Below, one piece after another: positions 22,635 through 34,728 of a stretch of DNA of 64,000 nucleotides; position 1 is the stretch's first letter, and each line of letters opens with the position of its first letter. The stretch spans positions 1,624,501 through 1,688,500 of the forward strand of contig WAID01000005.1 in assembly GCA_016584495.1 (NCBI GenBank). The letters are read 5' to 3'. The notes beneath the pieces were generated by a model. The model saw only the letters and a list, made by a program, of their open reading frames with translations, did not search any database and had not been told where the DNA came from. Source of the stretch: Celoporthe dispersa. Its lineage: Eukaryota; Ascomycota; Sordariomycetes; Diaporthales; Cryphonectriaceae. A program made the position numbers and the translations under genes.

Positions 22635-25600
22635 TCACTGTAGCTGCCCCCTCTTCCTCCCTACTGTCGCCCCTAGCCTGCCAAACTGCCTACCGAGGCC
22701 TGACCTGGGCTTGGCGGCCGGAGGCAGAGGCGTAGGTGTGTCTTTGAGAGGCACGGGTGGTGCTCGTCCCGTTGGCGCCTTCGCGGGAGGCATATCGAGG
22801 CTGTCCGTGATGCGCAGGTCGCCTACCCCCAGGGTCGGTCTATCGTCTAGATCCCCACCTAGTCTCTGCGCTCTCCTGGCACGCTCCTGAACGCTGCGGA
22901 ACTTTTCGAGCAGCTCTCCCCACCGTATGATACCTTCCTCGCGGCCCTTGAGCCGGTTAGGTCTGTCAAACGATGAAGCACTTGGGGTTGTGGCGGAACT
23001 GGGAGGGATAGCGTGAGTATTGATACTGGCAGTGGATTTGGAGCCGAGGAGGAGGGGCTTGGAGAAATTGAACCACATCCACCACTGACCCTTGCCGAGC
23101 GTGTGATGGATTCGTGTTCGGTTGGACATACGGTCTGGGTGCGATGTGTAGATACCCTATGGAGCTGACGCTGTTGAGTCGGTTCTTGAGGGCGGCAAAG
23201 GCGGAGGATTGCGGTAGCAGCATCAACAACCCGTAGAGGCATTTGTACAGATGAGGGTACTTCTCTGGCTCCAGCAGCTGAAGCCGGAGGTCTGCAGAGC
23301 GGTTTAGCACTTTCCCGACCCCCAAAGGTCTGCAGGGCGACGCTGGAGTCGTTGACTTACATGTGAATACCGGTGACTCCAGAAGCTGAACCAGCTTGTC
23401 GATCTGGATGAGTATGTTTACCGTCATCTCCAACTCGGCGCTGGATAATCGCTACAGTCAGCAGCTTGTCTGTCCGGCGAAAGAACTGTTTTCGACCTAC
23501 AAGATCTGGAGCAAGTTGTAAGCCTGTTCGTAGGCCTGGGCGAGAAGACACAACGAGAACGTCGCGACGGCGTTGTAGCACCACGACCGGAAGAGGGCCA
23601 CAAAGAAGGCCTGGCCGTCCTGTGGGAGCAACAGGTCAGCACGAGGCAGACCAGAACGGCCTGTGGGTGATGATGATACCTTGGACTCGAGATTACGTAG
23701 CCTCTTGCGCAGCTCAGATAGCTCAGGGGCGGTGATGAGATTGTTGTTGAGGTTCTGCACCATGATGCTGGCGAACTCGACATCTTCCTCCTTCTCGATA
23801 CAATCCGCCAGGGTGCGATAGATACGTTCGGCGCTCAGGCTCACACACAGCTGGCGTATGATGAGGTTTCCCCTCGTCTCCAGCAGCCTGCGGTCTGTCG
23901 AGAAGAGCTGCAGCAGGCTGACCATGAAGTTGGTGAAATAGCTATCCTCGCTGTTCCTGGAGATCTGGGAGAGCAGCTGTAGATCCTTGGTGACGACTGC
24001 TTCTGCAGGATCCGAAAGCGTCTTCAACAGGGCAGGGAACGTCCCGTCGTTGAAGGCGAGGACTTTCCGGGGTGCCTTCCTGTGCAGCATGATGAGCCAC
24101 GTCAGCGCGGCCACCCGGGTAGCCTCGTGGTCGTTCAGGAACAGCAGTGTCAGGGAATTGACTGCTGCTGCATAGTCCAGGTCCGCCTGGGGATTGTTCG
24201 ACGGCGCAGGTGTTGGCCCTCGAGGCGTGGCCTCTGCAGTCGACGGGCCTTGCGCGTTTGGCGTGGGACTCGGTGTGTCGAGCTCTCGGGCACTGGCCAG
24301 AGACGCCCGACCACTAGGGCCGCCCTCCTGGCGCTCTCCAGCTAGCGGGACCCTGGATCCTCGCTGGGACAAGGAGAGCTCCGGCTCGTCTGACAGCGAA
24401 ACAACGTAGTCCATCAACGCATTGTTCACCCTTGCAGCAGCCAGGCGGATCGACTCGACCCCGCTGGCCATCGCGGGAAGCAGATGGGCCAGGACCTTTG
24501 GGGTGAAGGGTAGGACTTCCTCGGGACATATGTCCAAGAACTCAACAATCCACTTGAGCGATTCGAGCAGGCCATCCTCATCTGTACCGGGAGCGAACCC
24601 CACGCGGTTGGTCATCTGCGGTGGCCCTATCGGATTGGACTGATCGAGAGAGGCCGTCAGGATCTCGAGGATTGCCTTGTAGTTGATCTGGACATCCTGA
24701 CCAGGGATCCAGTCGTCCTCACTGCTGGTGTCGCCCTCCTCGTCGGCCAAGGTGGAGTCGATCTCGTCTCCTTCCTCGAGGGCCACATGGGCGCTGCCGC
24801 TGTCCAAAGACTCCTCCCGCTTACGCTTGCCCTCCCCCTTGGATCTCTTGCTCTCCACGATGCCCTTCTTGACCCGAGATATGCGCTTGATCTCATTAAG
24901 AAATTTGTCAAGGCAAGCCTGCGTGGCCTGGTGCACATCGCGGTTCGGATCGCTCAGGAACCTGAGCAGGTTACCCAAGAACTCCGGCAGAAAGGTGACC
25001 AGTTCCAGATCGGGTATCGAGTCAAGCAGAGTGATCCAGCCGACGAGGAATGTACGTGTGAAGGGGTTGATGGTATAAGCGCGGTCCTTGAGCAGTGGGA
25101 TGAACTGCTCCAGCGAGAAAAGCGGTGGGTAAGCTGGCGGGCTCGTCGATAGCATCCTTGTCATTGGCGATCTTCTCGTCACCCACGAAGTCGGCGTTGG
25201 ACATCTCTAGAACGCTGACGTAGGTTGCAGCCGACTCGGATACGATGTCTTTGATGAGACGGTCCAGCAGCTCGGCTCCATTCTTCACAGACAGCTCCGA
25301 GTCTGCGCCCAGCTAGCGAGGCCTGAGTGTGAGCACACGAATACACAAATGTGGGGACGGGCGTGCAAAGCACAACCAAGAGCGTGAGGATAAGCATACC
25401 TTGCAGAGGGCGTCGAATATATGATTGAAATACTTGAGGATCTCTCCCTTGGCGACCTTGGCAATATTGTACATTGCCTCGCATGCGTAATACCTAACTC
25501 GTGCATCCTGATCGGTGAAGCAGGCCAGCACAGGGGGGACGATAACCTCGAGATATCGCGGAAGCTCCTGGCGGGGGGTCAGCTCCCCGCCTCGCGTGGG

Positions 25601-25936
25601 ACGAGGTCCTGGTGGGGACACGATGTAGGACAGAGGCTGGACATACCGAACCAAGGGCTATGGCGGCAGCGGCCAGGCCGATGAGCCCTCCATTACGAGC
25701 GTGGGGCTGATGGACAGCATAGGCGTACTCGTTGCAGAGCTGGTCGAGGATGGCAGCGATCCTGTCGTAGTCCTTGATAGCCGCAAGCTCTCGGATGAGA
25801 CGCTCAAGCCTGGGACGGGGTCAGCAGCTGACCCAGCAGCCAGAACACAAGGGAGGGGAAGAGCAGACTCGAGGGCACCGATTTTACGCTTCTCGTAGAG
25901 CTTGTCGTTGAGAGCACGCTGGACGTTGGCGTCCAT
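22635..25936 (-). CDS. VAC14: VAC14, scaffold of the Fab1/PIKfyve PI(3,5)P2 kinase complex
   Basis: HEAT-repeat scaffold that assembles Fab1 kinase and Fig4 phosphatase on the vacuole and so controls PI(3,5)P2. The product is about 911 residues. Landmarks: MDANVQRALNDKLYEKRK and LERLIRELAAIKDYDRI (N-terminus), RYYACEAMYNIAKVAKGEI, FTRTFLVGWITLLDSIPDLE, the Vac14 core WIVEFLDICPEEVLPFTPK, and FAELEMTVNILIQIDKLVQL with GYLHIAPRP at the Fig4/Fab1-binding end. Eight exons (minus): 25869-25936, 25647-25809, 25400-25567, 23680-25312, 23501-23619, 23361-23440, 23132-23291 and 22635-22980, all joined by GT-AG introns. One extra A in the plus-strand run at 25118-25121 breaks PTAF|SLEQF. Removing it gives 912 codons. 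Confidence 0.95.
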
Positions 25937-27945
25937 GGTGGCTCAGGGTCAACGTGGTGAGCCAAGGCTCATGATCGCCCAGCTGCTGTACCTGGAGCCT
26001 TTCCGCCTCGAAGCCTTGGTAGGTCTGGAGGAGCGATGAGACGGACGCCTGCTTGGAGCAAGAGGTTCGAGGTGCCCCGGGAGGGGGGGGGCTGAAGGAG
26101 GGCAGGATGCAGGATGCAGGGAACTATCTTGATGACAGCTGGAGAGGGGGGGGGGTGGAAGCCGCACGCAGCACAGGTCCCAGATCCAAAAAGAAAAAAG
26201 AAGAAGGAAAAAAAAAAAGTGTTGGTAGGCTGTGGGCTGTGGGATGGGGGATGGGACTCTTGATGGAGGAGGCTGGAGTAGGTTGCCTCTGCTTGCCTGT
26301 TTGCCTGTTTGCCGCGGTGGACCACAGCAGACCCGTGCCCAACAAGACGAAGAGATAAAAATGACGTCCAAAGCGCCAGTGCCAACAAGCTTGGGCGCGG
26401 GTGCAGGTGCGGGTGGGTGCGTTGACGATTGGGCCAAGTACCCGCTACCTGCCTCGAAGCCCCATTGTAAGGGTGAGTGATCGCCTTTGTGCGGGTCCCC
26501 GAGTACCTAAAACATGTTGCAATGGCGCTAACGCCGCGCCTGGGTCACCTAAACCTACTACCACCACCAATGGTAAGCTGCGGTGTACTGGCCAGCAGCA
26601 CATGGCATACTACTAGTAGTACTATGTACATACCGCAGTACATACTGGTCTCCATGTACTGTGTAGTACGCTGTAGTATGTATGTAAGCCTCCACGCTCC
26701 TTCCTGTCTTCGTCTTCACCACCTTTCTCCTCTCTTGCACCAATTAACCTCCTCTCGATTGTGTGATTGCATCATCTTCTGGATAGCCACAACCTCCGTC
26801 GACCCCTCGACGAGGCCTGGCGCCAGGCTTCTTCCACTACCTTATAGGATATCTCCACCCTTCGACAGTGTGACCTGGTCCCATTATCTTGTGTGTTCTC
26901 CGGTCCGAATCTTCACTTTCCAGCCAATGATTGAACAATACTCGCAATTCAGCCTCTACGAAGGCTTCTGTTACGAGCAGGAGGACGTGGTCAGGGCCGC
27001 ACCTGCACGCCTGGCATGAGAGACTCGTTGGCAGTGATCACGAGACCACAGGGCCATGGCTTGCTGGTGGACAGCGCGCTCTGGCGTGGAGGGCCTCGTG
27101 TCGGGGTTCTTGGCCACCGCCTCACGATGCTGCCCTTTGGGGGGCCGTGGGCGAGGGGCGCGGGAGGGCGTAAGAGAGCAGTCGGCCTGACTTTAATGCG
27201 CTGATCCCCGTAGGGCTAAGCTGCGGCCTCTGGTATCCTTGCTTACCTCTCTCCGTTCGTCACAGGAGTCCGGGACGGATGATCGTGGCATCCGCCGCTC
27301 GTTATAGCCCAGGGCGCCGGGTAGAACTGGGTCTGGACTCTGGATTTCGAGGAGGGCCGGCCGCTGGCGTGCGTACCTGCGCAAGTTTCAAATCAGCGCT
27401 ACGCCCTTCCTGGTCACCAACGTCGAGCTGGTCTACAGGCTGGGCTCACCAGGAGGAGAGCACACCGCACGGCATGCCGCTGATGGCGCCTCCTTTGTGA
27501 TGTTAGAGGACGGCGACCCGGTACTGATCTATCCCCGTACAGCCCCCAGAGGCTGTCCTGTTATGCGCACTATGTCCCTGACCAGCTCTGCTGCCGACTG
27601 CGCGGCCTGGCTGCAACGGACGTGGGGAGTGCACATCCCATCTCAGCAGACAACACGAGGGACGTTGGTCCAGAGGACTCGAAAAAGATCCGCTCTTGTC
27701 TTGTGGAAACACACTTCTTTGCACAGGTTATCATTCGTTCCTGTTGAACTCCAGACTCCACTCGCTGCCCAGTTAGCGCCCAGCCGATGTCCGCAAAATC
27801 AACATCTCAAACCCGCAGAGAAACTTTAAAACGCCAAGTTGACAGCCCGTGCCACGCGGCCCTGTCTCCTATTTCCTCCCTCGAGTGTCGTTGCAAGTCC
27901 AAGCTCAGGAACACCGTCCTAGAGAGGCACTCGGCTCTCAGCCGC
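25937..27945. other. Gene-poor stretch upstream of VAC14
   Basis: About 2.0 kb. The first few hundred bases are the likely VAC14 promoter. At 26605-26690 there is a dense cluster of TAC/GTA words (TACTAGTAGTACTATGTACA and similar). No frame resembles a known protein. Confidence 0.4.
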
Positions 27946-28219
27946 TCACTTCTTGGCAGCCCCTCCCCCTCCTTGTTTTCCTCCGCTGCTGCTGCCCTGG
28001 CCTCCTCCCTGGGTTTGCCCCGAAGTCTCCTTGTTCGTTTTGGCAGCCAGTGCGGCTCTCCTCGCGAAGTCATCCTGCAACGAGCGCGCGCACACACACA
28101 AGGCCTGTCAGTATCTTGGGCTCCCCGAGGGCGGTTGACCCCGTCTGCCGGCTTACCTTTTCACCTCTGGCCTTCTTTATACGCTCTGCGGCCGCCTCGT
28201 CCATCCTTCCTTTTCCCAT
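27946..28219 (-). CDS. Small two-exon Ala/Lys/Gly-rich protein of unknown function (63 residues)
   Basis: Exon 1 (28157-28219) encodes MGKGRMDEAAAERIKKARGE then K. Exon 2 (27946-28074) begins DDFARRAALAAKTNKE and ends in a Gly/Ser/Gln/Lys-rich tail with AAKK and a stop. The intron at 28075-28156 has a strong donor (AAG|GTAAGC) and acceptor (TTGCAG). Both exons are in phase and total 192 nt. The pattern of an Ala-rich AAERI helix followed by FARRAA and NKE recalls short fungal proteins with seed-maturation-like (SMP) repeats, but this is a weak resemblance and no role is assigned. A strong Kozak context is not evident; the second Met in exon 1 is a possible start. Confidence 0.6.
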
Positions 28220-29938
28220 GCTGGGCTGGTGAGGTGTGCGTGGTCCTCGTGATCCCTGACCTGACTCGTGGTCTCTGGTGGCTGTGTAAGGGAAGGTGAC
28301 GGAGGCTTTACAGAGGATCTAGGTCGTAGAGTGGAGTGTATAAGGACGAGACCCAGACGGGCTTCTCAGCGCGAGAGAGAGAGAGAGAGAGAGAGTCGAG
28401 CCGGGTCGGAAGGGGAGGGGTTTGAGGCCAGAGCCCGAGGACTTATCTTGAAGCCCAGCCGCAGTGGTACACGGGGTCAATATTGGGTTTTGAGAGGGGA
28501 GGATATGGAATGCGAATACGGAGAGAGAGGTGTGTGATGGAGACGACCGTTGGATCTCGTCAGGACTGCGCGCCTGAGCCTTGAAATATACGATGACCGC
28601 AGCAGGGCCTCCGGAGCCCCAGGCTTGCCCATGTCGAGGCAAATATCGGCAAACAGCTGGCCTTCTTTCTGGGGTCATTGCTTCTCGGCCCCAGCAGAGC
28701 CAGAGTCGGACCAAGGGTGAGTGAGGGTCGAGCCCCATAAGCAACTTCAAGATTTCGGCCCACAGCACGTATGCAGTGCACCACTCGGAAGCGAAGCACC
28801 TCGGACCCTGTCTCTGGTCTAAGCAGGTTCCCTGGCCGTCACAAAACAGCCTTGCTTTTTCCTTCTTCTTCTATTCTTTTTTCCCTTTTTTCTCCTCTAG
28901 GGGCGGGAGCAGGACGTGACAAGTCGGCGGTAGAGCAGGCCCGGTCCCGGTGCTCGCCGCCAGGGACAACCACCACCCGCCGCCCTAGGGGTGTGTAATG
29001 GTGTTGCGGTGGGTCATTGTAGCTGCGAAGTGAGGACCCCGGCCTGTCATTTTCTGCATGTTTCGCCCGATCAACCCGGCTGAACCCTGTCGGCCATGTG
29101 CGCAAATCTGCGGCGGTAGATATCATATGATATATTAAGCCGCGACGGGGCCTTGTGTGTGCATGGGGCACGGAAGAAGGAAGGAAGGAAAAGGAAAGAA
29201 AGCAAAGAAAAGAAGAAAAAAAAACACCCAAGGCCGGCGGGCTCGCCTGGGCCTGTCGGAGCGGTCGCCTGTCTCACCGCAAGCATCGAGGAGAAACGAA
29301 CAACATCATCATCGCTGTGAGGATGGCTCTTCCCACTTCCACCCGGTGCCCTCTATCTATGACCCAGATCCCTGCTCACCGCTTCGCATGGCCGTCTGCA
29401 GAAGAAACAGAACCCGGGGAGGGGGGGCGCAAAAAAAAAAAAAAGGAAAAAAGCAGGCTCTGAGAGAGGGGGGGCTGGTGGTGGTGGTGGTGGTGGTGGT
29501 TGGTCTGCGTCTGCTCGAGCGAGGCGGGACGAGAAAGAAGAGACTGTGGGGGAGGAGGCATGAAGGCTCCGTATTCTGCTCGGTCAGGGAGACAGACGGC
29601 GCCCGGTGCACGTCACTCGGCAGCCCTTCCGAGACGTCCTATCCTCTCTCGTACCCCGCTGTACCCATTGACACTGCCCCTCCAGACCCCTCCTGACGTA
29701 TCGGTCATCTCCTTCTCTGGTCACGGCAGGTCGATCTTGGGTGATGTCGGCCTGTGCACACGTACATGTTCCCTGGGGCCCTTGGCACCTCAGATGCCCT
29801 GCACGAGGGTCCTACGCAATCCCTACACGAAATCGGAATGGTCGTTCGATCCAGCAACGATGACTCCCTCTTCCGACACAAAGTCGTTTTTCCATTGTCC
29901 TCCTCGGTGGTCCTTTTTCCTTGATGCACATACATATG

Positions 29939-30006
29939 CTCTCTCTCTCTCTCTCACACACACACACAGAGTCTCTCTCTCTCTCTTTCTCTTACACACA
30001 CGCACA
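29939..30006. repeat. (CT)n(CA)n(CT)n compound microsatellite
   Basis: CT, CA, CT and ACAC blocks follow one another over about 65 bases. Confidence 0.8.
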
Positions 30007-30264
30007 GACAATGCAAACGACGGACAATTAGTTTGCACCAGACATTCCGTCTCCTTGGCAGACCCCTCGTCTTCTTCCCGACGCCATAGACATCCGTGGG
30101 TCAGGGCATATACGAAACAAGGCGAGAGAAAAAAAAGAAACAACTTGCGCGGCTAGGAAGGTAAAATTAAACCCCCATGCACCGTCATTCAACATCCGAG
30201 ATCTGTCGGTGAGGACGAGGAGGAGCAGCACATGATACCTATCTATCTATCTTGTGGAGACAGA

Positions 30265-30344
30265 CAGCAGCAGAAGCAGAAGCAGAAGCAGCAGCAGAAG
30301 CAGCACCAGCAGCAGCACCACCACCACCACCACCACCACCACCA
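30265..30344. repeat. (CAG/AAG)n followed by (CAC)n trinucleotide repeat
   Basis: CAG and AAG units alternate for about 45 bases and then pass into a CAC run of about nine units. Depending on frame it reads as Gln/Lys/His or Ser/Thr repeats; no supporting gene is seen around it. Confidence 0.8.
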
Positions 30345-31755
30345 TCCCAGAGACACACCAGAGCAGATACCCTGGTCGCTGTCACCGTTCCTTTCAAGTC
30401 GCAAGTTTATGGGCCGGGATCGGCATGGGGGTCTGCGGGGCGGCAGGAGCATGATCAATCTCTCTTTGACAAGAGCCGGCGACGTCGAGCCAAACAAACG
30501 GGCTGACTGTCCTTGTTTCGGAAGTCTCTTCGTAGCCGCCTACAGGGGACTCTTTGAGCTGATGCTGTCGCGGTCCCGCCCATATCATTTATGCGAGGGA
30601 AGAAGGAGAAAAAGAAGGAAGAAGAAAGAAAAAATAAGGAAGCCATACCTGGTCTGCACAGATGGGTTGCATCGTACCAAGAAATGAAGAAACAAGAAAA
30701 AGAAAAGAAGACGAAAATTTCGCAAAAACCAACTAACGAGATAAAAACCAAAAAAATAAACTAACAAGAAGAAGGACACCAACACACTCCAGGAAGCCAA
30801 TAGGATGGAGCAGCAGCCGAGCCGCATGGGCAGATGCTCGCATCTATGTCCAGTATTGGGAGCGCGCACGGGTGAGAGAAGAGGCAGGAAAATTGTGGGC
30901 TACGGCGTAAGCGAGCTGCCAATTCCGGGATTCTGGGACGCTCGCCTATCTCATCCTGCATGACCTACAGCAGAACTAGGGTCACATGCCCTGCAGCAGT
31001 GAGCCAGGCAGGCAGCTTAAAAAAGCATATCAAGGGAAAAAGGAAGGAAGAAAAAAAGAAAAGAAGAAAAAAAAAGTGATCGAATGGTGGGTGATGACCC
31101 CGTGCGTGCCCTCGCCTCTAGCAGAAGGAATCCTCCCCTTCCCACCCCCTCCCTCCTCCCCCCTCCCTCGACCAACCAATCCAGCCAACCCCCCCAGCTC
31201 CTAAAACAAGGGCGGGAACGTAAAAGTATGGAGCTGAACGTCCGGGAATCGCAAAAGTAAAAATGCCAGAAGCAAAACAAAAAGAAAAAGAAAAGAAGAA
31301 CAAGAAAAAGGGAAGAAAAGGGGGGGAAAAAAAGAAAGAAGAAAAGAAAAAGAAAGAAGAGAAGGGGAAGAAAAAAAAGAACGGCAAAATCCCTACTTGT
31401 CTCGGATGGAATTAAGGACGGCGCTATCATGCTCTTCTGTATTTGTCTTTTTCTTTTTTCTCTCAACTATACTATCTCTCTATATGTTCCTTTTTCTGAA
31501 CCGACCGTTTCTCATCTCGCCAGCACACCTTGGACACCGCCCCCACATGACAACTAAAATGGCAACATCTATCGAGACGCGATGGCACTTTTGTCAGGCT
31601 ACGCGACCAGACCATCGACCGAATCACAGCACAGCACAGCACCATCCCTACCCCCCTACACCCCCGGAGAGAGAGGGGGGAGAGAGAGAGAGAGAGAGAG
31701 GGAGGGAGGGAGAGAAGGAGGGATAGGGAGGGAGGGATGGATTCTCCCCCCCTCA

Positions 31756-33567
31756 TCAGTGATGATGTAGCGGGTCGTCGCTCTGGGCGAGTACCTGCTG
31801 GCACTTGGAGAGGATGGCCGCCTGCCTCGAGACATCTGCCAGCCGGCTAATGACCTTCTTGTTACCGCCGACAAAGCCGTAGAGCGCATAGGGGATCCCG
31901 ACGTCCTCGCAAAACTCCTGGACGAGCCTCTGCGTCGCGCGCAGGTTGTGCCTCGGGATGCGCGGGTACAGGTGGTGGATGGCCTGGAACTGCAGGCCGC
32001 CGTGGAAGAAGTCGAGCCACTGCGGGCAGTCCACATCCATGGTCGTGCGGAGCATCTTCTGCGGGAACGACTCGTCGGGGCCCAGCTCCGCCGTGCTCAT
32101 GGCGAAGTGCGACAGGGTGATCTGCACGTGCAGCGGCATCGTGACCATGTGGCTGACCATGACGAAGACGAAGCGCCCCCAGTTGCTGTCGATGGACCTG
32201 TAGACCACGCCGTAGCCGAACCAGGCCCAGAAGAAGACCTGTCCTGCCAGCTCGAGCCAGCGGTGCCACCACGCCGGCCCCCTGCTGGGCGCCTGGCCGC
32301 CGAGGAGGTAGACCCACGACAGGCGGTACAGGTTGAACCGGCCGAACAGCAGGATGAAGTAGTAGGTGTAGTGCTGGACGCGCAGCATGACCTTGGCGAA
32401 GGCGTCGTACGTCATGACCCGCTCGTAGTAGGTGGACCGCAGGCTCGCCAGGAACCGGTGCGAGATGGCGAAGAAGGGCATGTGCTCGATGTCTGGATCG
32501 TGCTCGGGGGAGTTGGTCACGATGTGGTGGACATTGTGGTTCCTCTTCCACCAGCCGAGGGATAGGCCGCCCAGGAAGTCGGCGATGATGATACCGATGA
32601 CGGTGTCGACGTGGAAGTTGTGGGTGATGCCCATGTGGCCTGCATCGTGGGCTGTGAAGACCAGCTGGTGCCAGACGCAGCCGAGCCAGAAGGCGCTGGT
32701 GGCGTACCACCTCCAGCTCAGGAGCAGCACGAAGAGGCTGAAGAACAGCGCGTACCGGCAGCACTCGACGGCGTATGCAGAGTAGTTGCACTGGTACAGG
32801 CCCTCGGCCCTGATCCTCTCGTTTAGCTGCCGGTACTTATCCACGATGTGATCCTGCGTGCTGGCGTCGAGGGCGGGGTAGATGTCCATATCCTGCTTGA
32901 TCTCCTGCATCGTCCTGCGATCCAGGAGGCTCATGCCGTCGACCGTCTCGTCGTCTTCAGCCGAGGTGACCGATGTCGACGAGGAGGGCCGCAGGGGTGG
33001 CGAGGAGACGGCGCCGGCCCTGCGGCTGCGCAGGGAGTGACGGCCGTGATCGGGAGTATCAAAGACAGGCGAGGGTGACCGTGAGCTGGCCTGGCTCGAG
33101 CCTGGCCCGTCCTCGCCCGGACACTCGACGGCATCATCCTCAGCATCACTGTCGGCTGCGCTCCAGGCCCTGAACAGGCCACCCTGGATAGGAGGAAGCA
33201 TGTTCTGCCACCGGTGGTTGATCCTTCCGATCCTATATTTATCCATCATGGCCCGGGCCTCAGGTGAGTGAAGCCTATAGAGCAGCGCCAACCAGTCCCC
33301 GCAAGTCAGTGTGCATGTACTCTTCTTGGTTGCGAGGGGAGGTGGTACGCACGCGTTGACCTCATCTGTGGCATCTCTGCCGACCATGTGCCGGATGGCC
33401 TTGTCCCCGCCAGGGTGGTACTTCATCCAGGCGTCTACCTTGAGGACGTACTGGTCCTTGACAATGATGGACCTGCCATCCGCAATGAGGCCTTCTATCT
33501 CCCGCGCCGTCATGACGGGGTAGGTCCTCGCTTCCGCTCGAGACTTGGTCTTCTCCATGGCGGGCAT
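31756..33567 (-). CDS. Cytochrome b5-fused sphingolipid delta-8 desaturase type
   Basis: Membrane front-end desaturase, most likely the sphingolipid (E)-delta-8 desaturase that acts on the long-chain base of fungal glucosylceramide. The N-terminal cytochrome b5 domain shows the haem motif HPGGDKAIRHMVGRDATDEVNA, interrupted after NA by the intron. The desaturase domain has the three histidine boxes HDAGH, HNVHH and QFQAIHH, with hydrophobic segments between. The intron at 33275-33352 (GTGCGT...TATAG) is 78 nt and has no stop in frame, so the unspliced frame stays open; removing it joins DEVNA to LHSPEARAMM as in the family. ATGs at 33567 and 33558 are possible starts; 33558 has the better context (GCCATGG), giving 574 residues. 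Delta-6 fatty-acid desaturases share this architecture, so the substrate is inferred. Confidence 0.88.
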   Translation of the reverse strand: MPAMEKTKSRAEARTYPVMTAREIEGLIADGRSIIVKDQYVLKVDAWMKYHPGGDKAIRHMVGRDATDEVNACVPPPLATKKSTCTLTCGDWLALLYRLHSPEARAMMDKYRIGRINHRWQNMLPPIQGGLFRAWSAADSDAEDDAVECPGEDGPGSSQASSRSPSPVFDTPDHGRHSLRSRRAGAVSSPPLRPSSSTSVTSAEDDETVDGMSLLDRRTMQEIKQDMDIYPALDASTQDHIVDKYRQLNERIRAEGLYQCNYSAYAVECCRYALFFSLFVLLLSWRWYATSAFWLGCVWHQLVFTAHDAGHMGITHNFHVDTVIGIIIADFLGGLSLGWWKRNHNVHHIVTNSPEHDPDIEHMPFFAISHRFLASLRSTYYERVMTYDAFAKVMLRVQHYTYYFILLFGRFNLYRLSWVYLLGGQAPSRGPAWWHRWLELAGQVFFWAWFGYGVVYRSIDSNWGRFVFVMVSHMVTMPLHVQITLSHFAMSTAELGPDESFPQKMLRTTMDVDCPQWLDFFHGGLQFQAIHHLYPRIPRHNLRATQRLVQEFCEDVGIPYALYGFVGGNKKVISRLADVSRQAAILSKCQQVLAQSDDPLHHH

Positions 33568-33745
33568 CACAGCAAGGAAGTTCGGGGTCCGCTGCGGTCA
33601 GACAGCGGTGCTAGATGCCGTCCTGCGTCGACGATGACGATGTATGTACCGTGCTAGATTGTCATTTGGATCTGTGCGGATGGTGTACACGCAAAAGAGG
33701 TCGGTCAAGGTGCAAGACGACCTGGAAGACCTGTTCGCAACGCTG

Positions 33746-33803
<58 letters not shown>

Positions 33804-34697
33804 CAGAAAGAGGGAATGTTGAGAGCGATCGAGGGAGGCTGGCGACAGGATCAATCAATTGAAAGACACCTGCAGCCTCAGGTCCACACCGCTGATCTGA
33901 AATTGCTGTTGGGTTCCTTGCCAGATGTGGTGTGCGACGAGGGACGAGCTTGTCGTACGTTTTCTGCGGAAGTGTCGTCTGCCGATATGCTAGAATCACA
34001 CACATACACACGCCAAAACCCTTGACAGTGACTCGCAACGCCGGACACACACACACACAGACAGAGAGAGCTCGAGCTCCAAGCTGTTGAGGTGTGGGGT
34101 GGGAAGAGGGAGCCCACGCGAGGGAGGGGGCGAGGCCAGTGAGGCCAGTGAGGCGCAGCCCTTGTGTGGAGCCCCCGTCCCGCAACACAGTGCAGTGGGG
34201 GCCCGCTGGCCAGGACGCAAGGGTCCTTCCTATGAAACTACATAGTACACCAAAATAAATTATTATAGCGGCTGCGTCGAGGGCCCGTCCACCACGCGCA
34301 CTGTACCAATACCTGTACTACAGTGCCGTACTGGTCCTCCAGTGGCGATATCGTCGTCCTCAAACTCTTTTACGGACTACAAGGCATTTAATTAAATTAT
34401 TATATCGATAATGTATGTAGAAATAAAACCAAAATGGATGGAAAACCCCTAATTAATACTTCCAAATACGAAGGTTAATTGGTCACCTTGCCTGCTAGGC
34501 GGAAAATACTCGATCTGTGGAAAACTGGATTATTTGTCCTGGACCACTGCTCGCTCTTCTGTGCTGCACTCGAGATTGCCACCGCTCTTTCATCTAAGGA
34601 CCACGAAGGACCAGAGGTGCTAACTCTATACCCTCTCCTCTGTGTTTGTACGGTGAAGAAGGAAGGCCGCCAGCCGTGAGGCCCGGCAGTCAGAGGA

Positions 34698-34728
<31 letters not shown>

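Larger units (their letters stand above)
28220..31755. other. Gene-poor, microsatellite-rich stretch
   Basis: About 3.5 kb without a recognisable gene. It is crowded with simple repeats and purine-rich tracts (GA near 28373-28395, GGT near 29476-29502, CT/CA near 29939-30006, CAG/CAC at 30265-30344, A/G-rich at 31021-31075 and 31262-31380, GA at 31675-31702). Open frames seen here are made by these repeats. Confidence 0.5.

Noticed and set aside
29823..30143. Minus-strand frame with Arg/Glu alternation
   Set aside because: Generated by CT/CA microsatellites; composition only.
30232..30687. Open frame rich in Gln/Lys/His
   Set aside because: It is produced by the CAG/CAC repeat in all three frames on that strand; no splice or homology support.
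31862..32791. 309-codon Arg/Pro/His-rich minus-strand frame
   Set aside because: It is the shifted frame of the desaturase gene, kept open by high GC.
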